A stretch of 64,000 bases of DNA from Streptomyces sp. SCL15-4 (GCF_033366695.1 NZ_JAOBTQ010000001.1:8246001-8310000); one strand, 5' to 3'. Positions 51,850 through 62,110 are shown, counted from the stretch's first letter. Notes: generated by a model from the letters alone, not told the origin. A program made the numbers and translations.

Positions 51850-52680
51850 GTGGGCGAGCGGAGTCCGGCACGGAGTTCGCGGATGATCGAGCAGGGGCCC
51901 TTGGTGGCGCAGTACGCGTCGTCGGTGTCCGGGAGGGCGTTGCCCGTGGTGCCCCACATCTCGCGGGCGGCCGCGTTCACGGCGCGCAGCATCTCGCCGT
52001 TGTCGGGGCGGCAGGCGCTGTTCTTGTCGCCGACGCCGTGCCGGGCGGCGCTGATGAGGTGCTGGCGGGCCTGGCGGGCGGCCCAGCGTCGGCTGCTGGG
52101 GCCGGTGTTCTCGTGGACGTGCCCGCAGTCGTGGAAGGTGTCCAGGTGGCAGCCTGTGCAGTGGTAGGTGACCAGCTGCTGCGGCTCGCTGTCGGGAAGC
52201 CACTTGCCTTCGAACTCGGAGACGTTGACCTCCGCACCCGGGATCTCGGTGTGCGCGAAGGCGGTGACGAGGCCGACGCCGTCCGGGATCCCGCCGCGCG
52301 CAGCCACGTTCCAGAAGACGCGGGGGAGGAAGTCGTCCCAGCCCTTGCCGTGGGGCCACTGGGCGTACATGACGCCCTGCGAGGCGTCGAAGGTCGCCGT
52401 GCCGTCGACGTTGTCGCGTTGGTCCTGCTCGATCTGCGCGATCGACCCGAAGTAGGTGGCGCTGAACTCCTCGGACTCGGAAGATCAGCCCGTAGCCCTC
52501 GGGGCGGGTGTCGTGGCCGTTGTCCTTCATGATCTCGACCATGTCCTCGTAGCCGGGGTTCCCCGGGGCGATGGTGCCGACCAGCGATAACCGGTACCGG
52601 TCGCAGCTGGTGACGTGGGCCGGGTTGGTCTCGCTGACGTGGTGTGCGGTGCCGTACGTGTTCGTGATCGTGATGCTCAT
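51640..52680 (-). pseudogene. Plasmid-type protein with Cys/His cluster, frameshifted
   Basis: Starts MSITITNTYGTAHHVSETNP, then GNPGYEDMVEIMKDNGHDTR. A one-base shift near 52478 is needed to continue with SEEFSATYFGSIAQIEQDQR, QWPHGKGWDDFLPRVFWNVA, the Cys/His group YHCTGCHLDTFHDCGHVH and VNAAAREMWGTTGNALPD. The C-terminal end is a helix, AALRRAHEVYDAALAAHTAG. Such proteins occur on Streptomyces plasmids; the function is unknown. The gene is broken and its 3' end runs into the hypothetical gene on the other strand. Confidence 0.55.
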
Positions 52681-52771
52681 GCGTGGGTGTCCTTGCCGGG
52701 GAAGTGCGGGGGTCCGGCGTGGCCGGGGCGCGGCGGGTTCTGGCTGTTCGGCGGAGCGTCGGCGGCGCGAC

Positions 52772-53123
<352 letters not shown>

Positions 53124-53258
53124 CAAGCGGGCGAAAGAAGCACGAGCGGGTCCAAGGCGAGGGCCGTCGAGCGTCGCGGTGCCTGGGCGGTGGGTGGGTA
53201 GTACGCGAGCGAGGAAGGCGTGGCTGCGCGCACTTCCTGCAGAGCCAGCGATCCGGTC

Positions 53259-54125
53259 TCAGTCAGCCAGGCGGGCGGCGAGAAGTGCCGTGGTCGCGTC
53301 CCACAACTCCCGCTGTACGCGCGGATCCCGGCCCGGGGCGGGGCACTGCAGAGGGCGGGCGCCGTCGACGGAGAAATAGCCGCCGGTGGTTGCCGTCAGA
53401 GCCGGGTCGGTGGCGAGCCGCACAATGATGCCGGCGCCCTTGCGGGGATCGCCGATTCGCAGAGTACGCAGCACCCGCTCCAGGACGGCGGAGCCGGGCA
53501 AGTCCCGCCCGAGGCCAGTGGCGTTGAAGCCGGGGTCACAACAGTTCACGGTGACCTTGGCCGCGTCCAGACGGCGGGCAAGCTCCTGCGTCCACATGAT
53601 GGTCATCAGCTTCGTGCGCCCGTACAAGGCCATCGACTCCCGGCGGGTGTAGGGCGCGGTGCCCCGCAGGTCCTGAGCCGGGTCGATCGTTCCGGCCTGC
53701 TGAGCGGCTTCGGAAGCGACGTTGACGATCCGGGCCGGCGCCGAGGCGCCGAGCTTCGCGATCAGCGCCTCGGTCAGGACGTACGGGCCGAGGTAGTTCA
53801 CCGCCGTCATCTCCGCGAGTCCCTCAGCGGTGACGCGCTGCGCAAAGGCGTGAAGGCCCGCGTTGTTGACCAGAACGTCTAGGCGCGGGTAATAAGCGGC
53901 GATTTCCTCGCCCGCGCGGCGGGCGTCGCAGAGCAGGCCGAGATCGGCATGGAAGACATCGACGGGCTCGTCGGTCACCGTTGTCAGTTCGGTGACAAGG
54001 GCCTCGGCCCTGCTGCGGGAGCGGGCCACAGTGCCGATGCGGTAGCCCTGGCGGGCCAGCTGGAAGGCGGCGATGCGGCCCAGTCCGGAGGTGGCTCCGG
54101 TGATCACGGCGACGGGACGGTCCAT
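53259..54125 (-). CDS. Short-chain dehydrogenase/reductase, retinol-dehydrogenase-like
   Basis: 288 aa. The NADP-binding motif is VAVITGATSGLGRIAA, with NNAGLHAFAQ and the active-site pair in YGRTKLMTIMW (Tyr and Lys). The overall pattern resembles retinol dehydrogenase/WW-domain-oxidoreductase-type SDRs, which reduce lipophilic aldehydes or ketones. AAGGGG precedes the ATG. Divergent from a MarR gene with a perfect palindrome between them. Confidence 0.9.
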   Translation of the reverse strand: MDRPVAVITGATSGLGRIAAFQLARQGYRIGTVARSRSRAEALVTELTTVTDEPVDVFHADLGLLCDARRAGEEIAAYYPRLDVLVNNAGLHAFAQRVTAEGLAEMTAVNYLGPYVLTEALIAKLGASAPARIVNVASEAAQQAGTIDPAQDLRGTAPYTRRESMALYGRTKLMTIMWTQELARRLDAAKVTVNCCDPGFNATGLGRDLPGSAVLERVLRTLRIGDPRKGAGIIVRLATDPALTATTGGYFSVDGARPLQCPAPGRDPRVQRELWDATTALLAARLAD

Positions 54126-54140
54126 CCCACAACCCCTTTG

Positions 54141-54154
54141 ATGAGGTACCTCAT
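54141..54154. promoter_or_regulatory. Perfect 14-bp palindrome, MarR operator candidate
   Basis: ATGAGGT|ACCTCAT in the 57-bp gap between the SDR and marR starts. It overlaps an upstream in-frame ATG of marR, which is one reason to prefer the start at 54183. Confidence 0.75.
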
Positions 54155-54182
54155 GATTGCGTTGTGCGAGGATAACCCGGAC

Positions 54183-54647
54183 ATGGAGCGGCATGAAGCG
54201 AAAGCAACGGGCAGTACTCCGGATCAGGTGGGGCTGTCCTTCCTCACCCTTGCCCACAGACTGCGCGAACAGGTCGACCAGCACATGCTCACGACCGCCG
54301 GCCTGTCCCTGTCCCGCGCCAAGGTCCTTCAGGTCTTGGCCGGCCGGGGCGCGCTTCATCAGGCGGAGCTGGCCGCCCTTCTGGGTCAGGCGCCGCGCTC
54401 CGTCACTCAGATCGTGGAGGGCCTTGAGCGCCTCGGCATGGTCGCCCGGACCGGCGACCCCGAGGACCGTCGCCGCAAGACTGTTTCCCTCACGGACACG
54501 GGTCGCACGGCCCTGGACGCCGCGGAACTGGCCGGCGCGAACGCACTGCGGCAGTGTTTCGGCTCGCTCGAACCGGACCAACTGTTCACGCTTGACACCC
54601 TGCTCTCGCGCTTGGAGGCTGCCCTCACCGGCGACAGGACCGGCTGA
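54183..54647 (+). CDS. MarR-family regulator (with SDR)
   Basis: 154 aa. The winged-helix core contains LTTAGLSLSRAKVLQVLAGR, HQAELAALLGQAPRSVTQIV and the wing TGDPEDRRRKTVSLTDTGRT. GAGGA lies 10 bp before the ATG at 54183. Controls the divergent SDR gene through the palindrome at 54141, by inference. Confidence 0.9.
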   Translation: MERHEAKATGSTPDQVGLSFLTLAHRLREQVDQHMLTTAGLSLSRAKVLQVLAGRGALHQAELAALLGQAPRSVTQIVEGLERLGMVARTGDPEDRRRKTVSLTDTGRTALDAAELAGANALRQCFGSLEPDQLFTLDTLLSRLEAALTGDRTG

Positions 54648-55071
54648 CGGGATCAGTCCGGTGCAGGAGCAGAATCCTGGTCCCAGCGAGGCCACGGGCC
54701 TCGATGAGCGGGTGCACCATCCCGCCGCCTCATCCCTGTGACCCGTTGCGATGCGGCATTGTCTGCGAGCAGCGCGTGGAAGAGCCGGTCGATGGGCGTG
54801 GGCTGCCCAGCCACGGCACGATGCGCAGCGCCACGAACCCCAGGTCTCCAACAGCCCTGCGCGGTTCCCACCGCAGACTTGCTCCTGGGGGTACGGCCAT
54901 GCCGCATCGAGTTGGCGCTACGGGCTGCGGCCCCCGTGCGGCCCGAGTCGCACCAGTGCCGCAGATACGACAAAGCCGGGTCGGGAAATGCCGGGTGCGA
55001 GGCACGGGGCGCCGCACGAGGGAGGCGCGGTCGCACTGTGGGCGGCCGCGAATTACGCGGCTCCTGTGACG
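54648..55071. other. Worn coding remnants, no intact gene
   Basis: About 420 bases. Minus-strand pieces such as WGFVALRIVPWLGSPRPS and LFHALLADNAASQRVTGMRR look like parts of one lost protein of unknown family. Confidence 0.35.
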
Positions 55072-55112
55072 CGAGACCCCGCCTCGTGGACGCAGCTCGA
55101 GGCGGGGTCTCG
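55072..55112. terminator. 15-bp perfect hairpin
   Basis: Stem CGAGACCCCGCCTCG/CGAGGCGGGGTCTCG with an 11-base loop. The strongest hairpin in the region; serves the minus-strand hxlR gene that ends at 55179 and may act in both directions. Confidence 0.75.
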
Positions 55113-55178
55113 TTGGCGAATCCTTCGCGATGCGTGCCCCGCTGCCTGATATCGCGGACGGCCGCGAGGAGCACGACA

Positions 55179-55685
55179 TCAACACGAGGCGAGGCGCGCC
55201 TCAGTCTCCTCGATGGGCACGTCGTGCCCGGCCTGGCACCGCACCGCGGGCACCAGCAGGGCGCCGCAGTCCGCGTGAGCGAGTTCCACCCCGCCGTGCG
55301 CATCGCCCTGGATGGTCCGCCCCCACCGCATCAGCGCGACGAGCAGCGGGAACAGCGCCCGGCCCCGTCCGGTGAGCACGTACTCGTAACGGGTGCGCGC
55401 ACCCGGCTCGCGATAAGGGATGCGCTCCATGAGTCCGTCGGCCACCAGCTGCCGCAGCCGCTTGGAGGCCACCGTCTCCGCGAGACCGGTGCGCCGCACC
55501 AGGTCATCGAAGCGCCGCCCACCGTAGAACGCCTCTCTGACCAGCATCATCGCCGAGCGGGTGCCGACCACCTCCAGCGAGCGCTCCATGGCGCACCAGC
55601 CGGCCGCCGTGAAGGCGTCCCGGTCGGCGAACTCGCCCGCGCGCGTGAACACTGTGTCTTCGCCCTGCTGGTCAACGCGTTCCAT
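55179..55685 (-). CDS. HxlR-family regulator (with MFS efflux pump)
   Basis: 168 aa. The HxlR core reads AGWCAMERSLEVVGTRSAMM, then FYGGRRFDDLVRRTGLAETV and PGARTRYEYVLTGRGRALFP. The C-terminal tail holds LAHADCGALLVPAVRCQAGH, a Cys/His group as in the tautomerase-linked HxlR. Divergent from the MFS gene (56-bp gap containing a T-rich patch TAGTTTTTTACG). Presumed repressor of the pump. Confidence 0.9.
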   Translation of the reverse strand: MERVDQQGEDTVFTRAGEFADRDAFTAAGWCAMERSLEVVGTRSAMMLVREAFYGGRRFDDLVRRTGLAETVASKRLRQLVADGLMERIPYREPGARTRYEYVLTGRGRALFPLLVALMRWGRTIQGDAHGGVELAHADCGALLVPAVRCQAGHDVPIEETEARLASC

Positions 55686-55741
55686 GCCCCCATCCTAACC
55701 TGGCTAGTTTTTTACGCAGTCAGCCTGCTACGTTCCTGGCT

Positions 55742-57310
55742 ATGCAAAACAGCAGTCAGCCGTCCGCGGTGCCGTCCACGCGCCCGCCAGCCCACGCCGC
55801 CACCTCCCCAACCCCGCTCGCTGAACGCAGCGGCACACCCGCCCACCCCTGGCGCGGCGTGCTCACCGTCTGCCTCGGCGTGATGATGGCCTTCGTCAAC
55901 GTCTCGTCCACGATCGGCGCCCTCGGCGCCATCCAGCAGGACCTGCACCCCTCGGCCAGCACACTGGTCTGGATCACGAGCGCCTACTCCCTGGCCGTCG
56001 CCAGCCTGGTGATGTCCGCAGGCACGCTCGCCGACCTAATCGGACGCCGTACCGTTTTCCTCAGCGGAGCAGTCGTTTTCACCGCCGGCAGCGTGCTCGC
56101 CTTCACCGCGGACAGCACCACGCTGCTGATCACCGCGCAGGCCGTCATGGGCCTGGGCGGCGCCGCCGTCCTCCCCGCCAGCCTCTCGATCGTCAGCCAC
56201 TCCTTCGCCGACGCGCACCAGCGCACCAAAGCGATCGGCGCCTGGGCCAGCTGCTCTGGCCTCGGCCTCGCCGTCGGCCCGCTCGGCGCCGGACTGCTCC
56301 TGAACCACTTCACCTGGCACGCGGTGTACCTGATCGACGTCGCCATCGGCGCGATCACCGTCATCCTGACGCCGTTCCTGGTGGCCGAGTCCAAGCACCC
56401 GACCCGCCGACTCGACCTTCCCGGCGTCCTCCTGGGCACCGTTGCGATCGCCTCGGCCACCTACGCGATCATCGAGGGCGGCTCCTCCGGCTACACCTCC
56501 GGCCGCATCATCACCATGTACGCCGTCTTCGCCGTCTCCCTCGCCCTCTTCCTGGTCGCCGAGGCGCGCCACCACGACCCCATGCTCGACCTGCGCCTTT
56601 TCCGCAACCCCTCCTACACCGCGGTGATGGGCGTCGCGGCAGCATCCATGTTCGGGTTCGTCGGCACCTCGCTGCTGGCCGTCCTGTACATGGAACGCGT
56701 TCAGCAACTGTCCGCGCTGGCCACCGGCGTCCGGCTGCTGGCCATGTTTGCCACCTACATCGTCGTCAGCGCCCTGGCCGGACGCCTCGTCCAACGAGTC
56801 GGCTTCACCATGATGTTGACCGCGGGCCTCGTCATCCTGGGCGCCGGAGCCCTCTCCCTGCTGGCCGTCGGCCCCTTTACCGGTTACAACGCCCTGTGGC
56901 CCGGCCTGCTCATCGCCGGCGTCGGCTCCGCGCTGCTGACCGCCCCCTCGACCGCCGCCGCTGTCAACAGCGTGCCGCGTCTGCAGGCCGGCATGGCCAG
57001 CGCCACGGTCAACATGTTCCGCCAGATCGGATCCGTCCTTGGCCCCAGCATCCTCGGCACCATTGTCACTACTCGGTTCCCCGACTACCTGCAAGATCAG
57101 CTGACCACCGCAGGCATACCCGCCCCGGACGCCTCCCGGATCACCGACGGCGCCGTCCAGGGCGACGGCGCGGCCTCACTGCCGTCCGACGCCGCCGCTC
57201 GCGCCTTCACCGACGCCGTCCACCTGGGCCTTCTCATCGGAGGCATCACCCTGCTCATCATCGCCATCCCCACAGCGATCTTCGTACGACACCGCCACAC
57301 GGCAAGCTGA
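55742..57310 (+). CDS. DHA2-type MFS drug efflux transporter
   Basis: 522 aa with about 14 transmembrane helices. Motif A is in GTLADLIGRRTVFL and motif C in ASCSGLGLAVGPLGAGLLL; ITSAYSLAVASLVMSAG is helix 2. This is the EmrB/QacA family of H+-driven multidrug exporters. No convincing SD precedes the ATG, so translation may be leaderless. Divergent from hxlR, which likely regulates it. Confidence 0.93.
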   Translation: MQNSSQPSAVPSTRPPAHAATSPTPLAERSGTPAHPWRGVLTVCLGVMMAFVNVSSTIGALGAIQQDLHPSASTLVWITSAYSLAVASLVMSAGTLADLIGRRTVFLSGAVVFTAGSVLAFTADSTTLLITAQAVMGLGGAAVLPASLSIVSHSFADAHQRTKAIGAWASCSGLGLAVGPLGAGLLLNHFTWHAVYLIDVAIGAITVILTPFLVAESKHPTRRLDLPGVLLGTVAIASATYAIIEGGSSGYTSGRIITMYAVFAVSLALFLVAEARHHDPMLDLRLFRNPSYTAVMGVAAASMFGFVGTSLLAVLYMERVQQLSALATGVRLLAMFATYIVVSALAGRLVQRVGFTMMLTAGLVILGAGALSLLAVGPFTGYNALWPGLLIAGVGSALLTAPSTAAAVNSVPRLQAGMASATVNMFRQIGSVLGPSILGTIVTTRFPDYLQDQLTTAGIPAPDASRITDGAVQGDGAASLPSDAAARAFTDAVHLGLLIGGITLLIIAIPTAIFVRHRHTAS

Positions 57311-57889
57311 CGCAGCGAAGAACCATCGAGCCACCGCAGGACGAGAACGACTGTCGTGTGGGCATGGACGGCACCGGTGCATCCGCCGGCCGGGGGCACG
57401 TCGGTGCGGCCGCAACCTTGTACTGATGGAAGGTCACCGCGCCGGGTCCCGCCGCAGCGGTGGGAGGCGACGCCACGGGCCCCTCGGCTCCCGGCTCCTC
57501 TTCATCCCCCGCCGTAGTGGACGGCTCGACAATGTCCGTGCCATCGAGGCCGCCGTCCTGCGCCGGGCACGGAAGAGCACGGGGAAGGGGCTCCGGGCAG
57601 CTCCGCCGTGGCACGCCGGGCCTCCGGTTCCTCAGAGAGTCAGTCCGCATGCCCAAACCAGGTTCAGCGGCCCGGCTGCGGTGCCGGACGTACACGCCGA
57701 GGTCCACCAGACGGGCCGGGCCGGCCCTCGACGGCCCAGTGGCAGGTTCCCTCGCCCTCTGCGCCGCCGCTCATCGCCCCGGGTCCCGGTGAACCCATGC
57801 GGCGGCCGATGAATACCCCCGTAAAACATTGGCCGTCGTCGGGAACCGGCCTGGCGTGGGGGCGACGCACATCCCCGGCTGCTCGGAGT
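57311..57889. other. No gene recognised
   Basis: About 580 bases after the MFS gene with no family motif on either strand. Confidence 0.4.
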
Positions 57890-58153
57890 CACCCGTTAGC
57901 CAGCACCTGGCTGGCCGTGGACACGCCCTCGGCCGTGGGACACCCCCTCACCGGTGCCTCCTACGCCACCCTGCTGTTCGGGCCCCACAGCAAGACTTTG
58001 GCCACGGCGGGCACCGACGGCGCGATCCGTCTCCTGCCGCTCGACGCCGACCGCGCCATCCGCCGGATCTGTACGACCACGGGCCAGAGCCTGACGAGGA
58101 ACGACTGGACCCGCTACGTCGGTAGCCCGCCCTACCGCCCGCCATGCCCCTGA
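57890..58153 (+). pseudogene. WD40-repeat protein, C-terminal relic
   Basis: The frame reads TLLFGPHSKTLATAGTDGAI, then RLLPLDADRAIRRICTTTGQ and LTRNDWTRYVGSPPYRPPCP. The last WD40 blade followed by AI.RIC.TT...LT...W..Y....PY.PPC is the standard end of large Streptomyces WD40/kinase-like proteins. All upstream blades are missing. Confidence 0.75.
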
Positions 58154-58472
58154 ACCATCCGGCAGTCAGTTCGTGTGCCGTTCTGGCCGGTCGCTTGTCG
58201 GCCCGGTCACGGGCCGCGGGTCCTGAGGAAACAGGAGGCCGCGACCACAGCTGTCCGCGTAGGCGCCGACTCCGGCACACGATGCCGGAGTCGAAGGTAC
58301 AACGGGCCAACCGGCGGCGCAGCGGCACTGGGTCAAGCGCGGCAGCGGCGATCTTGCTGCCGCTAGCCTCAGCCGCGCTGTAGCCGCTCCTGGCAGCTCA
58401 GAGTCATGCCTACCAAGCCCGGAGCAGCGGGCAGGATGACGGCGGTACACATGGTGAACGCCTAATACACGC
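58154..58472. other. No gene recognised
   Basis: About 320 bases, no motif. Repeated GCCGGAGTC-like words near 58260-58290. Confidence 0.35.
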
Positions 58473-58640
58473 CTTATGTGTGGATCGCGTACGGCATCTT
58501 CTTCCTCCAGCGGTCGATGTGGAGCAGGTGGCAGCCGGCGGGGAAGGGCGACTGGGTGCTGTGGGCCAGGTACACCAGCTCCTCGGTGATCGTGGTGCAG
58601 AGGGGACAGCCCGATTCCGGTTCGGGTGATTTCCATGCGC
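58473..58640 (-). pseudogene. Fragment of a small Cys-containing protein
   Basis: The frame reads WKSPEPESGCPLCTTITEEL then VYLAHSTQSPFPAGCHLLHI, ending MPYAIHT. CPLC suggests a small metal-binding site. No start codon upstream in frame. Family unknown. Confidence 0.35.
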
Positions 58641-59016
58641 GGGAGAGTGCACAGGGCGGTGGCTTACCGTCTCGGGCTGAACCGGCGGCTCGCCTGGCGG
58701 GCGGCGCGGTAAAGACTTGGTGATGGCCTCCCGCCCGCCCGGCGGGAAGGACCCCGGATCGCGCTTCTACGCAGGTCAGCGCCGGGGTTCCACGGCCCGG
58801 TGATCAGCAAGGCGGAGGTCCGCCCGGAGGACGGGTGTCGCTACCCCTTCCGTGGCGTGATGGTCGGCGACGGCCACCGCGCGGCGGGCACGCCGCTGCA
58901 CGGCGCCCAGAAGGGCCGGGGTCTGGCCGCGCCCGGTCGCAAGGACGGGGACGTGGTGACCGAGCGGCAGGCCGAGACGCCGACCCGTGGGCGTGTGGAC
59001 GACGTACGTCCGGGAG
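58641..59016. other. No gene recognised
   Basis: About 375 bases. A plus frame (ISKAEVRPEDGCRYPFRGVM) is open but unrecognised. Confidence 0.35.
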
Positions 59017-59550
59017 TCATTCCCGTGGGGTGCCGAGCACTGTTCTGGCTTCCTGGACGAAGCTGCGCTGTGCCTCCTCCAGCAACGTGCTGTGCTCTGC
59101 GTACATACGGACCCGCTGGTCGAAGGATGCGGCCGGCATGCGCATGGTGTTCGCCTTCGCCGTCACGGCTTCGTGGATGGTGGCTGCCAGGTCGGCCATA
59201 CGGTCGGGACCGGTGATGGCTACCGCGGTCACCGCTCGCTGCAGGGCGTCCAGGGCAGCGTTGGTGGGATCCCACAGCTCCCGGTGGTCGGCGTCGTCCC
59301 GCCAGTCGGGGCGGGCGCGGGCCATGATGATCGGGCCGAAGCTCGTTTCCACCTCGCTGCACCGGTCAAGGACGGCTGCGAACGCGGTCTGCCGCTCCTG
59401 GCGCAACCGGTGCCGTATGTCTACAGCCTCTTGATCGCGGACCTGTCGCCGGATCACCCGCCCTTGGACGAGCGCGCCGCCCAGCGCCCCCATCAGCGTG
59501 CCCGCGATCCCCAGCGCAGCAGCCCATACGGCTGCATCCCCCTGATCCAT
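59017..59550 (-). CDS. Hypothetical protein with N-terminal membrane anchor and coiled coil
   Basis: 177 aa from the ATG at 59550 (GTG at 59574 possible). One transmembrane helix (AAVWAAALGIAGTLMGALGGAL) is followed by a charged helical stretch (RVIRRQVRDQEAVDIRHRLR and onward) likely to form a coiled coil. The rest is helical. Similar anchored small proteins occur in Streptomyces accessory regions; the function is not known. Confidence 0.6.
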   Translation of the reverse strand: MDQGDAAVWAAALGIAGTLMGALGGALVQGRVIRRQVRDQEAVDIRHRLRQERQTAFAAVLDRCSEVETSFGPIIMARARPDWRDDADHRELWDPTNAALDALQRAVTAVAITGPDRMADLAATIHEAVTAKANTMRMPAASFDQRVRMYAEHSTLLEEAQRSFVQEARTVLGTPRE

Positions 59551-59826
59551 GCCCCGCATCATGCCGCCCGGCACTGCGACACATCCACCGGCGAGACCGC
59601 TGCGCGACCCCCGCTCGCGCCGGGTCGACTCAGCACGAGCCTTTGTGATCGGTGCAGGGTCTGGGTAAACACGCCGTCGATCGCGTAACGGCGGAGCCGG
59701 TACTGCGGCTCGGCCTGCCGTACAGCGTGAGTGCCTGTTTTCGACCGCCGGTCTTGAGTCGCTGCGGGATGCCAGGGTGTCTGACGGTGCCGGGGGGCCG
59801 GGGAACGGGTGTCCAGGGCCAGGCCG

Positions 59827-60225
59827 TCATGGGGTAGGTGTGTAGCCGCGGGCGCGGACGAGGCCATGGGTGAGGTGGGTGAAGCAGCGGGTGGCGGCGC
59901 TTTCGTAGGCGTCCGTGCGTCGCAGGAGGGTGACGGTGCGGGTGGGCAGGGGCGGATCGAGGGGGACGAGGGTGAGGTGGGGGTGGTCGTGGGTGATGGC
60001 GTCGGGCAGGACGGTGGCCAGGCCGGTGCGTTGGACGATCTCGGTGAGGGCTTGGATGGAGTGGCCTCGACCGTGATGCGGGGGGGGGCAGGTGAAGTAG
60101 GTGTCGATATGGCTTCGGGTGGCGAAGTCGTAGCTTAGCAAGGCGAGTTGGCGGCCAGTGAGTTCTCTTGCGGAGAGCGGGGCCGGGGCGGTGCGGCCCG
60201 CGGCGGGCGGGTGCTGGTGACCAGG
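59827..60225 (-). pseudogene. cynR: LysR-type regulator (CynR-like), C-terminal half
   Basis: The frame reads [20 protein letters not shown], then SYDFATRSHIDTYF and SIQALTEIVQRTGLATVLPD. This is the effector-binding domain of a CynR-type LysR protein. Between them lies a local double frameshift: a run of nine G (60080-60088 on plus) has one base too many, and one base is missing about 20 bp further on. Correcting both gives RITVEANSIQALTE. The DNA-binding half is absent, so it cannot work as a LysR regulator. It was divergent from cynS. Confidence 0.75.
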
Positions 60226-60303
60226 GTGAGTTTCCACTCCAACCAACTCGCCACTCCGCCCCGTCCCCTTCTGCGGAGCGGCCCCCGAAAGGACGTACTG
60301 ATC

Positions 60304-60774
60304 ATGGTGCACGCACAGTTCGACTCGACCGCCCGTGAGGCCCTGGCCGCCAAGGCCGTGGAGGCCAAGACCGTCAAGAACCTGTCCTGGCGGCAGATCG
60401 CTGACGCCTCGGGCCTGTCGGTGGCCTTCACCACCGCCGCCGTCCTCGGTCAGCACCCGCTGCCGGAGAAGTCCGCGAAGGCCGTGGCCGAGCTGCTGGG
60501 CCTGGACGACGACGCGGTGATGCTGCTGCAGACCATCCCGGTCCGCGGTTCGATGCCGAACCGGATCCCGACCGATCCGACCATGTACCGCTTCTACGAG
60601 ATGCTCCAGGTCTACGGCACGACCCTCAAGGCCCTGATTCACGAGGAGTTCGGCGACGGCATCATCTCCGCGATCAACTTCAGGCTCGACGTGAAGAAGG
60701 TCGCCGACCCCGAGGGCGGCGAGCGCGCCGTCATCACCCTGGACGGCAAGTACCTGCCGACGAAGCCCTTCTGA
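60304..60774 (+). CDS. cynS: Cyanate hydratase (cyanase)
   Basis: 156 aa, the normal cyanase length. [20 protein letters not shown] is the N-terminal helical domain. The catalytic domain has [20 protein letters not shown] (Arg), [17 protein letters not shown] (Glu) and Ser in the same segment, ending [13 protein letters not shown]. Cyanase converts cyanate and bicarbonate to ammonia and CO2 in the cytosol. AAAGGA lies 10 bp before the ATG. It is followed by a deaminase gene on the same strand. Confidence 0.96.
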   Translation: MVHAQFDSTAREALAAKAVEAKTVKNLSWRQIADASGLSVAFTTAAVLGQHPLPEKSAKAVAELLGLDDDAVMLLQTIPVRGSMPNRIPTDPTMYRFYEMLQVYGTTLKALIHEEFGDGIISAINFRLDVKKVADPEGGERAVITLDGKYLPTKPF

Positions 60775-60924
60775 CCCCCGGCGCCGATACAGCGTCGCAT
60801 ACGGGCAGATGGCAACGGGGCGGGCCGGAAGAACAGCCTTCCGGCCCGCTCCGCCCCGTTCCCCGAACCCCGCGAAGCCGCCCGTCGGCCGCATCGCCCC
60901 TTTCCCGTCCTTGGAGGATCTTTC

Positions 60925-61422
60925 ATGGACTTCGTCCAGCGCACCATCGACATCGCCCGTCAGAACGTCGCCGAGGGCGGCCGTCCGTTCGCGACCGTCA
61001 TCGTCAAGGACGGCGAGATCCTCGCCGAGAGCCCCAACAAGGTGGCCCAGACCAGTGACCCCACCGCGCACGCGGAGATCCTCGCCATCCGCGACGCATG
61101 CACCAAGCTGGGCACCGAGCACCTGACCGGCACCACCATCTACGTCCTCGCCCACCCCTGCCCGATGTGCCTGGGCTCGCTGTACTACTGCTCGCCCGAC
61201 GAGGTCGTCTTCCTCACCACCCGCGACGCCTACGAGCCCCACTACGTCGACGACCGCAAGTACTTCGAACTCGGCACCTTCTACGACGAGATCGCCAAGC
61301 CCTGGCAGGAGCGCCGCATGCCGATGCGCTTCGAGGAGCGCGAGGACGCCGTAGACGTCTACCGCTTCTGGCAGCAGCGCAACGGCGGCGAGCGCCGCGT
61401 CGCCGGAGCCCCCACCGCCTGA
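60925..61422 (+). CDS. Nucleoside/nucleobase deaminase of the CMP-dCMP deaminase superfamily
   Basis: 165 aa. The zinc site is DPTAHAEILAI (His and catalytic Glu) and HPCPMCLGSLYYC (two Cys). The family includes guanine deaminase and cytosine deaminase; the long C-terminal part (EPHYVDDRKYFELGTFYDEI) favours a guanine-deaminase-like enzyme, but the substrate is open. GGAGG lies 7 bp before the ATG. It is 150 bp after cynS on the same strand, so probably one transcript. Confidence 0.88.
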   Translation: MDFVQRTIDIARQNVAEGGRPFATVIVKDGEILAESPNKVAQTSDPTAHAEILAIRDACTKLGTEHLTGTTIYVLAHPCPMCLGSLYYCSPDEVVFLTTRDAYEPHYVDDRKYFELGTFYDEIAKPWQERRMPMRFEEREDAVDVYRFWQQRNGGERRVAGAPTA

Positions 61423-61429
61423 GACCGTC

Positions 61430-61999
61430 ATGCCCGACATGATCGGCGTCCAGGTGCACGGTGATGTCGTCGGGCAGCGGCCCCAGGTCGTCCAGACGGC
61501 CCAGGGTGGGGGCGAGCAGCGGGGAGTCGTGGCGGTTGGCACCGGCCAGGACACGGCCCAGTGGAATGCCGTATCCGTCCGTCATGCTTGTGCGTTTCAG
61601 GCCCTGTTTGCCGCGGTCGACCGGGGAACGCCCGGCCACCTCGCCGCCTCCAGGCGCCTTGTTGATGGAGCCGTCGATGGCGATCTGGTCGAGGACGAGG
61701 CCGACGATCCGGTCGTAGGACTCCAGCGCGATCTGCTTGAACCGGGCGAACACACCGAGTCGCCTTCACTCGGCGTGACAGCTGCGAATCGTGGTGGCCG
61801 AGCAGTTCGTGTCGGCGATCGCCTCGTAGGAGCGGCCGAAGCGCAGCAGTTGCAGCATCCTGTCGAAGACGATCCGGTCACTGATGCGCCGACGGTGGCA
61901 GCCGAGCGGATGGTCCGGATGGAACTCCGGCCGCTCGGGCAGCAGGGCCACGAATTGGTCCCAGAGCGGTTCGGTCAGCCATGATGGAAGCGCGGGCAC
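61430..61999 (-). pseudogene. IS5-type transposase, N-terminal two thirds, frameshifted
   Basis: LPSWLTEPLWDQFVALLPER, then GCHRRRISDRIVFDRMLQLL and YEAIADTNCSATTIR lie in one frame. After a break near 61765, GVFARFKQIALESYDRIVGL, IAIDGSINKAPGGGEVAGRS and DGYGIPLGRVLAGANRHDSP lie in another. The third catalytic residue and the end are missing, cut just after the deaminase gene. It belongs to a different IS5 subgroup from the element at 43.7-45.2 kb. Confidence 0.85.
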
Positions 62000-62110
62000 A
62001 AGTCTCCCCAGTGATCACAGAGCGTCGCAACTCCATGATCACCAGGACGACCTGTGCCCGTTCTGACACCGAGGCCCTCCACCACGCCTCTCTGCGCGGC
62101 CCCTGGAGCA

